Shown one piece after another: positions 45,056-53,841 of a stretch of DNA of 64,000 nt. The stretch's first letter is position 1; the number at the start of each line of letters is the position of its first letter. The position numbers were made by a program, and so were the translations under genes. Where the stretch lies: positions 1-64,000 of the forward strand of contig JABDMW010000015.1 in NCBI GenBank assembly GCA_013001295.1, read 5' to 3'. This DNA is from Hyphomonadaceae bacterium. GTDB taxonomy: Bacteria; Pseudomonadota; Alphaproteobacteria; Caulobacterales; Maricaulaceae. A model generated the notes under the pieces. That model saw only the letters and a list, made by a program, of their open reading frames with translations, did not search any database and was not told the DNA's origin.

Positions 45056-45711
45056 TCAACAAGATTGAAGATAATCTGGGCAAATCACTAATGATCTTTG
45101 TGTTTGCAATACTTGCATTTATACAATCTGGATCGGTGGCTTATTTATTTAGATTTCCCGATCAAATTGATAATTGGTGGCTCGTTTTGATCTCTCGATC
45201 TTTCAGCCTGATTTTTCTTGTTATGGTAGTCCTATTTACACTCCTGAGACTTCCACCAAAGGATAATGCAGATGGAATAGAACCGCGAATATCGTCGATA
45301 GTTGGTACGTTCGCCATGATGGCTTTGATTGTGTTACCTACCGGCGAAGTGAGTGAAGGATTTCGTGTTTTTTCAACAATCATGATTGTCGTGGGCACTT
45401 TGTTATCAATATATTGTTTGCGTTGGCTCGGTCGGTCATTTTCGATTATGGCGACGGCCCGAAAGCTGGTCACCAGTGGGCCTTACGGGATAGTTCGACA
45501 TCCTTTATATCTAGTAGAGGCGATAACAAGCATGGGTATTATTATCTCGAATTGGTCGGTCGCAGCTGTTGTTGTCGGAACGATCCATTTTGCATTCCAA
45601 TTCCGAAGGATGTTTAATGAAGAACGTGTTCTACGACGCACTTTTCCTGAGTATGAAAAATATGCTGAGCAAACGCCCTTTATTATTCCGTTTTCCAAAC
45701 GAGCCGCTTAG
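45052..45711 (+). CDS. Isoprenylcysteine carboxylmethyltransferase-like membrane protein
   Basis: This 219-residue protein has about four to five helices and the ICMT/PEMT-type C-terminal region: LVTSGPYGIVRHPLYL (about 139-154) and EERVLRRTFPEYEKYAEQTPFIIPF (about 190-213). These residues build the SAM-binding site in that superfamily. Bacterial members methylate lipids or small molecules; there is no prenylated protein substrate. It overlaps the hydroxylase gene by four bases and precedes two glycosyltransferase-like genes, so a lipid-modifying role is likely. Confidence 0.85.
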   Translation: MINKIEDNLGKSLMIFVFAILAFIQSGSVAYLFRFPDQIDNWWLVLISRSFSLIFLVMVVLFTLLRLPPKDNADGIEPRISSIVGTFAMMALIVLPTGEVSEGFRVFSTIMIVVGTLLSIYCLRWLGRSFSIMATARKLVTSGPYGIVRHPLYLVEAITSMGIIISNWSVAAVVVGTIHFAFQFRRMFNEERVLRRTFPEYEKYAEQTPFIIPFSKRAA

Positions 45712-45727
45712 GCGTGAAGCGTATTAA

Positions 45728-47485
45728 GTGAGAGCTCCATCCAATCATGCAACAAAACCCGGCCTGAAAAAAGGAATCGTTTGCGTGATCTGCATGTTAT
45801 TCGCTTTTTGCGTTAGCTGGTACTTTCATGACACATTCTGGTGGGGGCCAGATGATGGGCTTTTCGCTTATATCGCGCAACGAATTCTTGAGGGCGATGT
45901 GGTTCATAGAGACATTCAGGCCTTACATCCCGGACTGTTGTTTTTAATTAATTCTGCTTTACTTGGCATCACGGATGGCGATGTGGTCAGCCTCAGATAT
46001 CCTTTGGTAATGTTGACCCTAATTCAAACGTGGTTGGCTTATCAACTCACTTTGTCAAAGGGTTTAGTATCCGCCATTTGTGCCTCATTGTGCATGATTG
46101 CTTTCAGCTTTGTTCAATTCATAAATCCAACACCTAATTGGTATTTAATAACGATCACGCTGGCTTTAGGGGCCTTCCTAACGATCTCCGACATGCAATC
46201 TAATCGAGCGCTTGTATTAGCAGGTGCAATTGTTGGGATTGCTTTTCTTTTACGTCAATTGACTGGCGTATTTTTGGCCATGGCCATCACAACAATTCTG
46301 TTTCTAGTTTACTCAAATCCTGCAAGTTCTGACCGACAACACGCTGGCTCGTCTATTCTTGTTATATTGGCGGTTTGTTATTCTGTTTTTATTTTTCAAA
46401 CAGCACAGATCGCCGGACTTTTACTATTTGGTATTTTTCCGTTGGCGTTGCTTGGGATTGCGGCATTCAAATGCAATTTAGGTTGGTCTTCTGTCTCGCG
46501 AATAATAACGCGCCTCGTTGCGGGTGCCTTGCTCACGGCATTACCGTTGATTATATACCATTTATCGACAGGATCACTTGGCGGCTTTATAGAAGAAACC
46601 TTCATAAGGCCATTTACATTTTTTGATGTTCCAATGGTTGAACAAGCCAGTTACTTAGCATTAATTTACTACCCGATTGAAGATATATTGGCTGGAAATC
46701 TGAGCTCTATTTTCACTTTAATATTCTGGTTTACACTTCTAATCATTAACTTGGTTCTATCAATTGTAGTGTTGAGAAATTTGACGCTTGCTCCCTCCAA
46801 ACCTGTTGTCCTTGGCATATTGGTAATTTTTCATTCCTTGGTTGCCCTAATCTACGAAATACCTATTTACCTTTTTTATTCGACTGGTCTAATATTTGTA
46901 GCCTTACTTACATTCAATCTTAATTCAATCATCCGACGATTGTTGGTCGCGGTCACGACGGCAACATCTATATTCGCATTGGCTTTTCACGCGAGCCAAC
47001 CCCTCGACCGAACCTATAAAAATATTGCGTTGAGCAAAAGAGTAGCATGGAATACGCATATCTTACCAACCACAACAATCAAAACCAACCGTCAAACATC
47101 TGAATTTTATGAACAAATTCTCATGTCTGTGGAAAGCTGCGCGCTTCCGTCCGACACGTTATACGCTTTCCCTTACAATCCAGAGCTTTACTTTTTAACG
47201 CGGCGTAGATCAGCATTTAAATTCATCAACAGCATATTCGGCATTACGCAATCAACCGATTTATCTAATTATATTGAGGCCGTGAAGGCATCCGATCAAC
47301 CGGGGTTGATCCTCCACAATACGACAGACATCCATAACACACCTAATTCTGATAGCTTGTTTGCCGCTCTCGCACATCTGTATGTTAAGCGTGGGCAAGT
47401 CGACAACCTGACCGTCTATCAAAGAAAGGGACATAAAATGTCAGACAGGTGCCAGATAAGTTTCTTAGAATTCGGGGAAAAATGA
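45728..47485 (+). CDS. Polytopic membrane protein, GT-C glycosyltransferase-like, copy 1
   Basis: This 585-residue protein has about 11-13 hydrophobic helices and a conserved N-terminal motif FWWGPDDG (about 37-44), placed after the first helix where GT-C enzymes (PMT/ArnT type) carry their acidic motif in the first periplasmic loop. GT-C enzymes transfer sugars from polyprenyl-phosphate donors on the outer face of the membrane. The C-terminal 130 residues form a soluble domain (ESCALPSDTLYAFPYNPELYFLTRR...). It is a paralogue of the next gene. The AT-rich codon use differs from the flanking core genes. The glycosyltransferase function is inferred from topology and motif, not proven. Confidence 0.7.
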   Translation: MRAPSNHATKPGLKKGIVCVICMLFAFCVSWYFHDTFWWGPDDGLFAYIAQRILEGDVVHRDIQALHPGLLFLINSALLGITDGDVVSLRYPLVMLTLIQTWLAYQLTLSKGLVSAICASLCMIAFSFVQFINPTPNWYLITITLALGAFLTISDMQSNRALVLAGAIVGIAFLLRQLTGVFLAMAITTILFLVYSNPASSDRQHAGSSILVILAVCYSVFIFQTAQIAGLLLFGIFPLALLGIAAFKCNLGWSSVSRIITRLVAGALLTALPLIIYHLSTGSLGGFIEETFIRPFTFFDVPMVEQASYLALIYYPIEDILAGNLSSIFTLIFWFTLLIINLVLSIVVLRNLTLAPSKPVVLGILVIFHSLVALIYEIPIYLFYSTGLIFVALLTFNLNSIIRRLLVAVTTATSIFALAFHASQPLDRTYKNIALSKRVAWNTHILPTTTIKTNRQTSEFYEQILMSVESCALPSDTLYAFPYNPELYFLTRRRSAFKFINSIFGITQSTDLSNYIEAVKASDQPGLILHNTTDIHNTPNSDSLFAALAHLYVKRGQVDNLTVYQRKGHKMSDRCQISFLEFGEK

Positions 47486-47666
47486 TGTTGTTCACTCCCC
47501 AGTTTATTGTAATGACTAAAAAACTAACAAGTGCAAAATTCAAGTATATATCCCAAGCAGAAAATTTTAGAGATTTCCGTACGTTTTGCGATCAGCAATA
47601 GTTCAATATTTATGTTTATCTAAATGCCTCTGCAACTATTTCTCTTTAAACGAAAGAATCGAAAAA

Positions 47667-49409
47667 TTGAAATTCAATCACAAGACCCACACCGCGAAAA
47701 ACGTGTTATTTGTTTTGTGTCTCTTGACTGCATTTTTAGTTTCGATTTTTTACCACAATCGATTTTGGTGGGGTCCGGATGATGGATATTTTGGGTATAT
47801 CGCTGAAAAAATATTAGATGGGAAAGTTATCCATCGAGATATCAATGTCCTACATTCGGGTTTAATATACTTTATCAACTCGGTTTTTTATAAACTTGCC
47901 GATGGCGACTTGGTCGGACTTCGATATCCGCTGATTGCGATGACTATTATTCAAACCGCTATCGCGTTTAAATTGGCGGAGCACCGTGGCATCCTCGTAT
48001 CCATCGCAGCAGCGAACGTTGCGACCGGCTTTAGCTTTATTCATTTTATCAATCCATCCCCCAATTGGTATGCGTTGTTTCTGGCTTTTGTTTTAATTTA
48101 CGTCTTGAGTAAATGCGACGTTCGGAGAATGAAGATCGTTATTTTGATCGGCATTCTTGTCGGGGTCGCCTTCCATATCAGGCAACTGTCAGGGGCGATC
48201 CTTGCGGTTGGCGTTTCAACCGTGATCTTATTGAAAAACGCCGACGGTGACGATGATAAGAGCTATGCCGGCGGGAGAATTATTCTTTTACTTTTGGCAC
48301 TGGTGACAAGTCTTTACGTTTTGAATGCTTCAAAATTTTCAGCTTGGTTGATTGTCGGAGTCTACCCACCGGCGGTTCTCGTCATCAGTGCATTGAAGTC
48401 GAACGTGAGCTGGAGCCGCTGCCTCCAAATTATCGGCCTTTTGATACTTGGCGCGATCATATCTGCTATTCCGCTAGCTATTTATTACGCGGCACATGGA
48501 GCATTTCTGGACTGGTTGCACGGCACATTCATAAGTCCATTCACATTGGGAGAAATGTCGTTCTTAAAAGCCCAAAACTATTTGGCAGTTCTGGTTGTTG
48601 CATTATTGGATTTAGGCTTTGGAAATTACGCTGCTTTGGACGGGTTATTTTATTGGATAGTGTTTTTGACGGCTCCGACGGTTCTAGGCGTGCACGTTAT
48701 AAATCGATTGGTCAAAGGCAAAGACGACATTCCTGTGGAAGGAATACTTGCGTGTATATTCAGTCTGGTCGCCATTCATTACGAGTCCTATCTTTATTTA
48801 TATTTTTGTATTGGCGTTATATTTTTGGGCACTTTGCTTACAATCCAAAACCGAAAGGATCTTGCCTGGTATAGTTTCGTCGTAATACTCGCAGCAATTC
48901 TTGCTATTTTCTTTCAAGCGGGTGAGTCTTTGACTCGCGACTACAGAGCTACGGCTTCGCTCACAAAAGCAAACTCAGAAAAAGCGTTGGTTCCAAATCA
49001 TTCTATAATTTTTGAGAAAAAGAGCCGGCTGGAATATTTAAAAATCATGGAAATAGTAAATAAGTGCTCATTAAAAAATGACACAATGTATACATTTCCG
49101 ATGAACCCTGAACTTTACCTTATGGTTGACCGGGAACCAGCTTTTAAATTTGTAAAAAGCTATATTGGGTTAGCAACGAAGTCAGACTTAAAACAAAGTG
49201 CTGCAATCTTAAATGGCCCGGACGCTCCATCCTTAATTATTTACACGGAAAACAATAAATACATCACGCCAATGGCATTAGAACTATTTGAGCAAGCCAA
49301 ACACAACTACACGAAGCTCGGCAAGATTGGGCGGTGGACAGTGTACCAACATTTGGACCGAGTGAATCCTGAGAGTTGTCCAGATTTACCAGCTGTCAGC
49401 GATCCCTAA
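47667..49409 (+). CDS. Polytopic membrane protein, GT-C glycosyltransferase-like, copy 2
   Basis: This is a tandem paralogue of the preceding gene, about 580 residues from the TTG at 47667. The frame opens at 47586, but this TTG aligns the FWWGPDDG motif with the sister protein at nearly the same distance from the start. Shared blocks include HRDI..LH.GL, INS and LRYPL in the first 110 residues, and TFPMNPELYL in the soluble C-terminal part. Topology is again a multi-helix membrane domain. The pair probably arose by duplication within the island. The donor and acceptor are unknown. Confidence 0.7.
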   Translation: MKFNHKTHTAKNVLFVLCLLTAFLVSIFYHNRFWWGPDDGYFGYIAEKILDGKVIHRDINVLHSGLIYFINSVFYKLADGDLVGLRYPLIAMTIIQTAIAFKLAEHRGILVSIAAANVATGFSFIHFINPSPNWYALFLAFVLIYVLSKCDVRRMKIVILIGILVGVAFHIRQLSGAILAVGVSTVILLKNADGDDDKSYAGGRIILLLLALVTSLYVLNASKFSAWLIVGVYPPAVLVISALKSNVSWSRCLQIIGLLILGAIISAIPLAIYYAAHGAFLDWLHGTFISPFTLGEMSFLKAQNYLAVLVVALLDLGFGNYAALDGLFYWIVFLTAPTVLGVHVINRLVKGKDDIPVEGILACIFSLVAIHYESYLYLYFCIGVIFLGTLLTIQNRKDLAWYSFVVILAAILAIFFQAGESLTRDYRATASLTKANSEKALVPNHSIIFEKKSRLEYLKIMEIVNKCSLKNDTMYTFPMNPELYLMVDREPAFKFVKSYIGLATKSDLKQSAAILNGPDAPSLIIYTENNKYITPMALELFEQAKHNYTKLGKIGRWTVYQHLDRVNPESCPDLPAVSDP

Positions 49410-49573
49410 CGGTTTAACGATAGAATGATGCGCAAAAAAATGCGGGCAATTCACGCTTCAAAACAAATGCATTCACCCATGAATAATTGATATTCCTGTG
49501 ATCTCGCTGAAACGCCTATGACACCACGCGATTTAAGTGCTAGACTTAGTCAAAATCTACAAAAGGTAAACCT

Positions 49574-50032
49574 ATGGTTCAGCTTATCATCAACGGCGCT
49601 CCCAAAAATATCGATATTGATCCCGACACACCATTGCTCTGGGCGGTACGTGAACACCTTAAACTGACCGGAACGAAATTCGGGTGCGGCGTGTCTTTGT
49701 GCGGCGCCTGTACCGTTCATATGGACGGCGAGCCGGTCCGGTCCTGCGTGACAACGCTTGCAGCGGCTGAAGGCAAATCGGTTACGACGATCGAGGGCAT
49801 CGCCGAGCCGGACGGGACGCTACACAAAGTCCAGGAAGCCTGGATCAAGCATCAGGTACCGCAATGCGGCTATTGTCAGTCCGGCCAGATCATGTCGGCT
49901 GTCGCCTTGCTCGAATCCACGCCCAACCCAACCGATGCGGACATTGACGCCGCCATGAGCGGCAATGTTTGTCGCTGTGGCATGTATGGCCGGATCAAGG
50001 CCGCGATTAAAACTGCGGCGCAGGAGGTTTAG
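49574..50032 (+). CDS. 2Fe-2S subunit of a molybdenum hydroxylase (IorA/CoxS-like)
   Basis: This is the small electron-transfer subunit of a xanthine-oxidase-family hydroxylase. The N-terminal plant-type cluster ligands are C38, C43, C46 and C58, and the second cluster is bound by C98, C101, C133 and C135 (CRCGMYGR). At 152 residues it is of IorA type. It ends directly before the large subunit gene. It has no signal of its own and would be exported with the large subunit, which has a twin-arginine signal. No FAD subunit is present in the operon, so an external electron acceptor such as a cytochrome is likely. Confidence 0.95.
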   Translation: MVQLIINGAPKNIDIDPDTPLLWAVREHLKLTGTKFGCGVSLCGACTVHMDGEPVRSCVTTLAAAEGKSVTTIEGIAEPDGTLHKVQEAWIKHQVPQCGYCQSGQIMSAVALLESTPNPTDADIDAAMSGNVCRCGMYGRIKAAIKTAAQEV

Positions 50033-52243
50033 ATGGGTAAGTGGACAAGACGCGGATTTATAACGGCGGGTGTCGTTGCAGGCGGCGCTCTGGTCGTCGG
50101 TGTTGCGATCAGACCTGGGCATCGCGCACCGAAACTGGCCAAATATGTCACCGAAGGTGATGAGACGCTCCTCAGCGCATGGGTCAAAATCGCGCCGGAC
50201 AACAAAATCACCGCCATTATCCCGCACAGTGAAATGGGACAAGGCGTGCTGACACCGTTGGCACAGATGCTGGCGGAAGAATTGCATGCGGATTGGGAAA
50301 CCATTGAAGTGATGGAAGCCCCGGGTATCGATGAATATTCCAATTATGTTCTCGCGCGCGAATTCCTGGCCGGCGATAAAAATTTTCCAAAATTGCTGAT
50401 GCCAACGGTTGATGGTGCCTTCATGAAAATCACCCGGTCCATGGGCTTGCAGATTACCGGCGGCAGCACCTCTGTGCGCTTTACCGGTGCAGGTGGCATG
50501 CGGACGGCGGGGGCCGCAGCGCGCGAATTGATTATGGACGCAGCCAGTAGCCAATGGGACGTTCCCTTAAGCGAACTGCGCGCCGAAAACAGCCATGTCC
50601 ACCACGACAAGTCCAACAAATCGGCGCCCTATGCTGAATTCGTCGTCGAAGCGGCGAAACACAAACCAAATTTAAAACCGAAGCTGAAAGCAAGAAGCGA
50701 GTATGAAATCGTCGGAACGTCACGTCCGCGGTTTGACATACCATCCAAAGTCGATGGCACGGCAAGTTTCGGCATTGATGTTGATGTGCCGGGGATGAAA
50801 GTCGCGACTGTCAAAGCCTCACCCGTACACGGCAATAAAGTCACGAGCATGGATGCCACAGACGCCAAGCAAATGCCCGGCGTGATTGATGTTCTGAATA
50901 TGGATGATTTCGTTGCGGTCATCGCCGATGGGTATTGGCAAGCCAAGCAAGCACTTGATGTAGTCGATGTGACCTTTGCCGAAAGTGAAGCGGATAAAGT
51001 CAATCAAGAAGGAATTTACGCCGCCTACAACCAGGAACTCGACGCCGTAGACCAAGGCGGCAAGGCCAAGAAAATTCATGCAAGCGGTAATGCCGGCTCA
51101 GCGCGTGAAGGCGCAGAAACAGTGTTTGAGGCGGCCTATCAGGTTCCTTATCTGGCGCATGCCTGTATGGAACCCATGAATGCCACCGCCCGTTTTCACG
51201 ATGGAAAATGTGAGGTTTGGACAGGTACGCAAAATCCGCTCGGGATGCAGATAGAAGCAGCTAAAGCAGCTGGATTAAAACAAGATGATGTGACCATTCA
51301 TAACCAGTTTTTAGGTGGTGGGTTTGGACGCCGTTCCGACAAAGACTATGTGGTGCAAGCCGTTCGACTGGCCCATAAAACCAATTTACCAATTAAACTG
51401 ATCTGGTCGCGCGAAGAAACGACCACGCAGGATCATTACCGACCAGCTGTGGCTGCGCGCCTCAAGGCCGGGCTCGATTCCGATGGTATGCCGGTTTCGT
51501 GGGAAAGTCACTTTGTCCACAAATTGGATCCGCCGGAAGCCAGCGAAATCCCGTACAATATCAACGACAAATTCATGGGGTTTGTCGAAAGCGCAAACCA
51601 TGTGCGGCTTGGTCCCTGGCGGTCAGTCGATCACACCCAACACGGGTTTTTTACCGAATCTTTCATCGACGAATTGGCGCATAATGCAGGCCAGGACGGG
51701 TATCAATTCCGCCGTAAATTATTAAAAGGCAAACCGCGGCATCTCGCGGTTTTGGATGCCGCCGCCAAACTCGGCGATTGGGGCAAATCCCTGCCGGAAG
51801 GCGTCGGACAAGGCATATCCATTGCGGAATCCTTTGAAACGATTGTCGCCGAACTGGTTGAAGTGGACACACGCGGCGCAGAACCGGTCGTGACCAATGT
51901 TGCCGTTGCCGCAGATCCGGGCATGGCGGTCAATCCCGACGGATTTAAGGCGCAAATGGAAAGCGGCGTCATTTACGGGCTGACGGCAGCACTCTACGGC
52001 GAAATCACCATTGAGGATGGCGCGGTTCAACAATCCAATTTCCATGATTATCAGATGGTGCGTATGGACAACTCTCCCAATATCGACGTGATCATTGTTG
52101 AGAGCGATGCCCCCATGGGCGGCGGCGGTGAACCTGGAACGCCACCAATTGCGCCCGCCGTGACCAATGCGATTTTTGCAGCTACCGGAACCCGCGTGCG
52201 CAATTTGCCGATCATGAATGCCGAATTCGGAACTTCGAGCTAA
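50033..52243 (+). CDS. Molybdenum-binding subunit of an isoquinoline 1-oxidoreductase/aldehyde oxidase-type hydroxylase (IorB-like)
   Basis: This 736-residue large subunit begins with a Tat signal (WTRRGFITAGVVAGGALVVG; R6, R7), so the mature enzyme is periplasmic. The catalytic glutamate is E700 in the GGGGEPGTPPIAPA motif, and LGGGFGRRSDKDY (about 424-436) is the molybdopterin-binding loop. The domain order matches IorB and membrane-bound aldehyde dehydrogenases rather than XdhB. The substrate could be an N-heterocycle or an aldehyde. XdhC and MocA-like genes follow in the same operon, which means cofactor maturation is dedicated to it. Confidence 0.93.
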   Translation: MGKWTRRGFITAGVVAGGALVVGVAIRPGHRAPKLAKYVTEGDETLLSAWVKIAPDNKITAIIPHSEMGQGVLTPLAQMLAEELHADWETIEVMEAPGIDEYSNYVLAREFLAGDKNFPKLLMPTVDGAFMKITRSMGLQITGGSTSVRFTGAGGMRTAGAAARELIMDAASSQWDVPLSELRAENSHVHHDKSNKSAPYAEFVVEAAKHKPNLKPKLKARSEYEIVGTSRPRFDIPSKVDGTASFGIDVDVPGMKVATVKASPVHGNKVTSMDATDAKQMPGVIDVLNMDDFVAVIADGYWQAKQALDVVDVTFAESEADKVNQEGIYAAYNQELDAVDQGGKAKKIHASGNAGSAREGAETVFEAAYQVPYLAHACMEPMNATARFHDGKCEVWTGTQNPLGMQIEAAKAAGLKQDDVTIHNQFLGGGFGRRSDKDYVVQAVRLAHKTNLPIKLIWSREETTTQDHYRPAVAARLKAGLDSDGMPVSWESHFVHKLDPPEASEIPYNINDKFMGFVESANHVRLGPWRSVDHTQHGFFTESFIDELAHNAGQDGYQFRRKLLKGKPRHLAVLDAAAKLGDWGKSLPEGVGQGISIAESFETIVAELVEVDTRGAEPVVTNVAVAADPGMAVNPDGFKAQMESGVIYGLTAALYGEITIEDGAVQQSNFHDYQMVRMDNSPNIDVIIVESDAPMGGGGEPGTPPIAPAVTNAIFAATGTRVRNLPIMNAEFGTSS

Positions 52244-52254
52244 GGCGAGCGCAT

Positions 52255-53217
52255 TTGCTTTCCGGCTTCGCGGATAACGTCCTCCCCTTTTGGCAGGCAA
52301 AGGCACGCTCCGGATGCAAGATGTGTCTGGCGACCTTGGTCGGCATTGATGGATCAGCACCGCGACCGCTCGGCAGCCAGATCGCTGTTGCTGATGACGG
52401 GGATGCCCAAGGATACATTACAGGAGGATGTGCAGAGGCCTCGATCGTCGCCGAAGCATTGCGTCTGATCGAGCTGGGTGAGAATCGCCTGGTTCGCTAT
52501 GGTGAGGGATCGCCATATAAAGATATCGCCCTGCCCTGCGGTTCCGGCATCGACGTCTATTTCGATACGAAAATCGAACCGGGGTTGGTTGCGGGTATCT
52601 TGGAAAATCTTGAAACCCGGCAACCGGTTGCGCTCGCATCAAATATAGCGAACGGGACGTCACAAGCGGCACCGTATGAATCACGACTGCCCGTTCTTAT
52701 TGCTCAAATATTTACGCGTCCCTATGTGCCCCATTTTCAACTTTTTATCGCGGGCAAAGGCCCGGTCGTGCCGGCTCTGGCAAATTTGGCTCACCATGCG
52801 GGGGTGAGCGTCGTGGCGGCGTCTCCGGAACCTGCGACCTTAGCCGAAATCACCGACACAGACATATTGACATCTCATGTGAATGCACCTGAAGAGTTCG
52901 CGCCCCGCCCTCTGGACCCGTGGTGTGCTGCAGTGACTTTGTTTCATGACCATGAATGGGAGCCGCCTATTCTCACCCATTTTCTCGGATCGGATTGTTT
53001 CTATGTGGGCGCACTTGGAAGCCGCAAAACCCATGCTATCCGACTTGAAGCGCTTTTTGCTAACGGCGTGCCCACAGATCAGCTTGAAAGTTTGAAAGGT
53101 CCCGTGGGCTTGGATATTCAAGCCAGTACACCCACGGAAGTGGCGATTTCCATTCTTGCTGAAATTATCCAGACCTACCGAACCGCGGAGCGGGGACCGC
53201 CGCGGTGGCAGAGATGA
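52255..53217 (+). CDS. xdhC: XdhC/CoxI family molybdenum-cofactor maturation protein
   Basis: XdhC binds molybdenum cofactor, helps sulfurate it and inserts it into molybdenum hydroxylases. The N-terminal XdhC_CoxI region is at about 10-75 (AKARSGCKMCLATLVGIDGSAPRPLGSQIAV) and the C-terminal Rossmann-type XdhC_C domain at about 155-300 (HFQLFIAGKGPVVPALANLA, SDCFYVGALGSRKTHAIR). The start is a TTG 11 bases after the large subunit stop, with AAGGCGAG upstream; no ATG fits. Its end overlaps the next ATG by four bases, so the four genes are one operon. Confidence 0.92.
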   Translation: MLSGFADNVLPFWQAKARSGCKMCLATLVGIDGSAPRPLGSQIAVADDGDAQGYITGGCAEASIVAEALRLIELGENRLVRYGEGSPYKDIALPCGSGIDVYFDTKIEPGLVAGILENLETRQPVALASNIANGTSQAAPYESRLPVLIAQIFTRPYVPHFQLFIAGKGPVVPALANLAHHAGVSVVAASPEPATLAEITDTDILTSHVNAPEEFAPRPLDPWCAAVTLFHDHEWEPPILTHFLGSDCFYVGALGSRKTHAIRLEALFANGVPTDQLESLKGPVGLDIQASTPTEVAISILAEIIQTYRTAERGPPRWQR

Positions 53218-53792
53218 ACATTACCGCCATCATTCTGGCTGCAGGCCAAAGCACCCGCTTTGGCGCGGATAATAAACTGTTCGCGGCTTACAAGGGCGTC
53301 CCTCTAATCGATCATTGTCTAAATTTGGTGGCTAGCGCTGACTTTCAAGACCGTATTCTCGTGACGGGATTTGAGCATGAGCGTCTGGAAAAGCATATTG
53401 CGGGATTGCCCATAAAACCCGTCCGTAATCCCCATTATTCAAGAGGTCTGGGGACATCGCTCGCGATCGGTGTCGATCGCATCAAAACTGACACCGACGG
53501 TTTCATGGTTTTTCTCGCAGACATGCCGGATCTGACGCTAAACATCGTTGGCCAAATCAAAACGGGTTTCAAAAATCGAAACCCCGATCAAACAGTCGTC
53601 AGACCGACATTTAAAGGTGTTCCGGGACATCCGGTATTGATCTCGTCAGTCCTTAAACCTGAAATTCAAAATCTATCTGGCGATCAAGGCGCTTTCGACA
53701 TCATTCGAAAACACAAATCCTCAACGCTTGAAATTGATGCAAATACGCCGACTGTCATTCGCGATATCGATCGACCAAAAGATCTCGCATGA
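53214..53792 (+). CDS. Molybdenum cofactor cytidylyltransferase-like NTP transferase (MocA-like)
   Basis: This 192-residue protein has the MobA/GlmU-type nucleotidyltransferase fold. The signature AAGQSTRFGADNKLF begins at about residue 10, and ADMPDL and PGHPVLIS mark the metal and substrate sites. MocA makes molybdopterin cytosine dinucleotide, the cofactor form of many hydroxylases of this family. The ATG at 53214 overlaps the XdhC stop (ATGA) and is preferred to an in-frame GTG three codons earlier. Its location behind XdhC supports the MocA role over MobA. It is terminated by a hairpin shared with the convergent M56 gene. Confidence 0.9.
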   Translation: MNITAIILAAGQSTRFGADNKLFAAYKGVPLIDHCLNLVASADFQDRILVTGFEHERLEKHIAGLPIKPVRNPHYSRGLGTSLAIGVDRIKTDTDGFMVFLADMPDLTLNIVGQIKTGFKNRNPDQTVVRPTFKGVPGHPVLISSVLKPEIQNLSGDQGAFDIIRKHKSSTLEIDANTPTVIRDIDRPKDLA

Positions 53793-53794
53793 AA

Positions 53795-53823
53795 AAGACC
53801 GGAACGTCGAAACGCCCGGTCTT
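53795..53823. terminator. Bidirectional terminator hairpin between MocA-like and M56 genes
   Basis: AAGACCGG and CCGGTCTT make an 8-bp stem with a 13-base loop and T-rich flanks on both sides (AAAAAGACC on the left, TCTTCTTG on the right). It sits between two convergent stops. Confidence 0.75.
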
Positions 53824-53841
53824 CTTGTCCGGCCCTGTGCC

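Noticed and set aside
49820-50554. 244-residue minus-strand frame opposite the molybdenum hydroxylase genes
   Set aside because: It covers conserved cluster and Tat regions of the real genes; no homology is visible.
51722-52360. 212-residue minus-strand frame near the XdhC gene start
   Set aside because: It lies opposite the end of the molybdenum subunit and the start of XdhC, both well supported.
49574-53217. Xanthine dehydrogenase proper
   Set aside because: There is no FAD-binding subunit or domain, and the large subunit has a Tat signal and IorB-type layout, so a periplasmic Ior/aldehyde-type enzyme is more likely.
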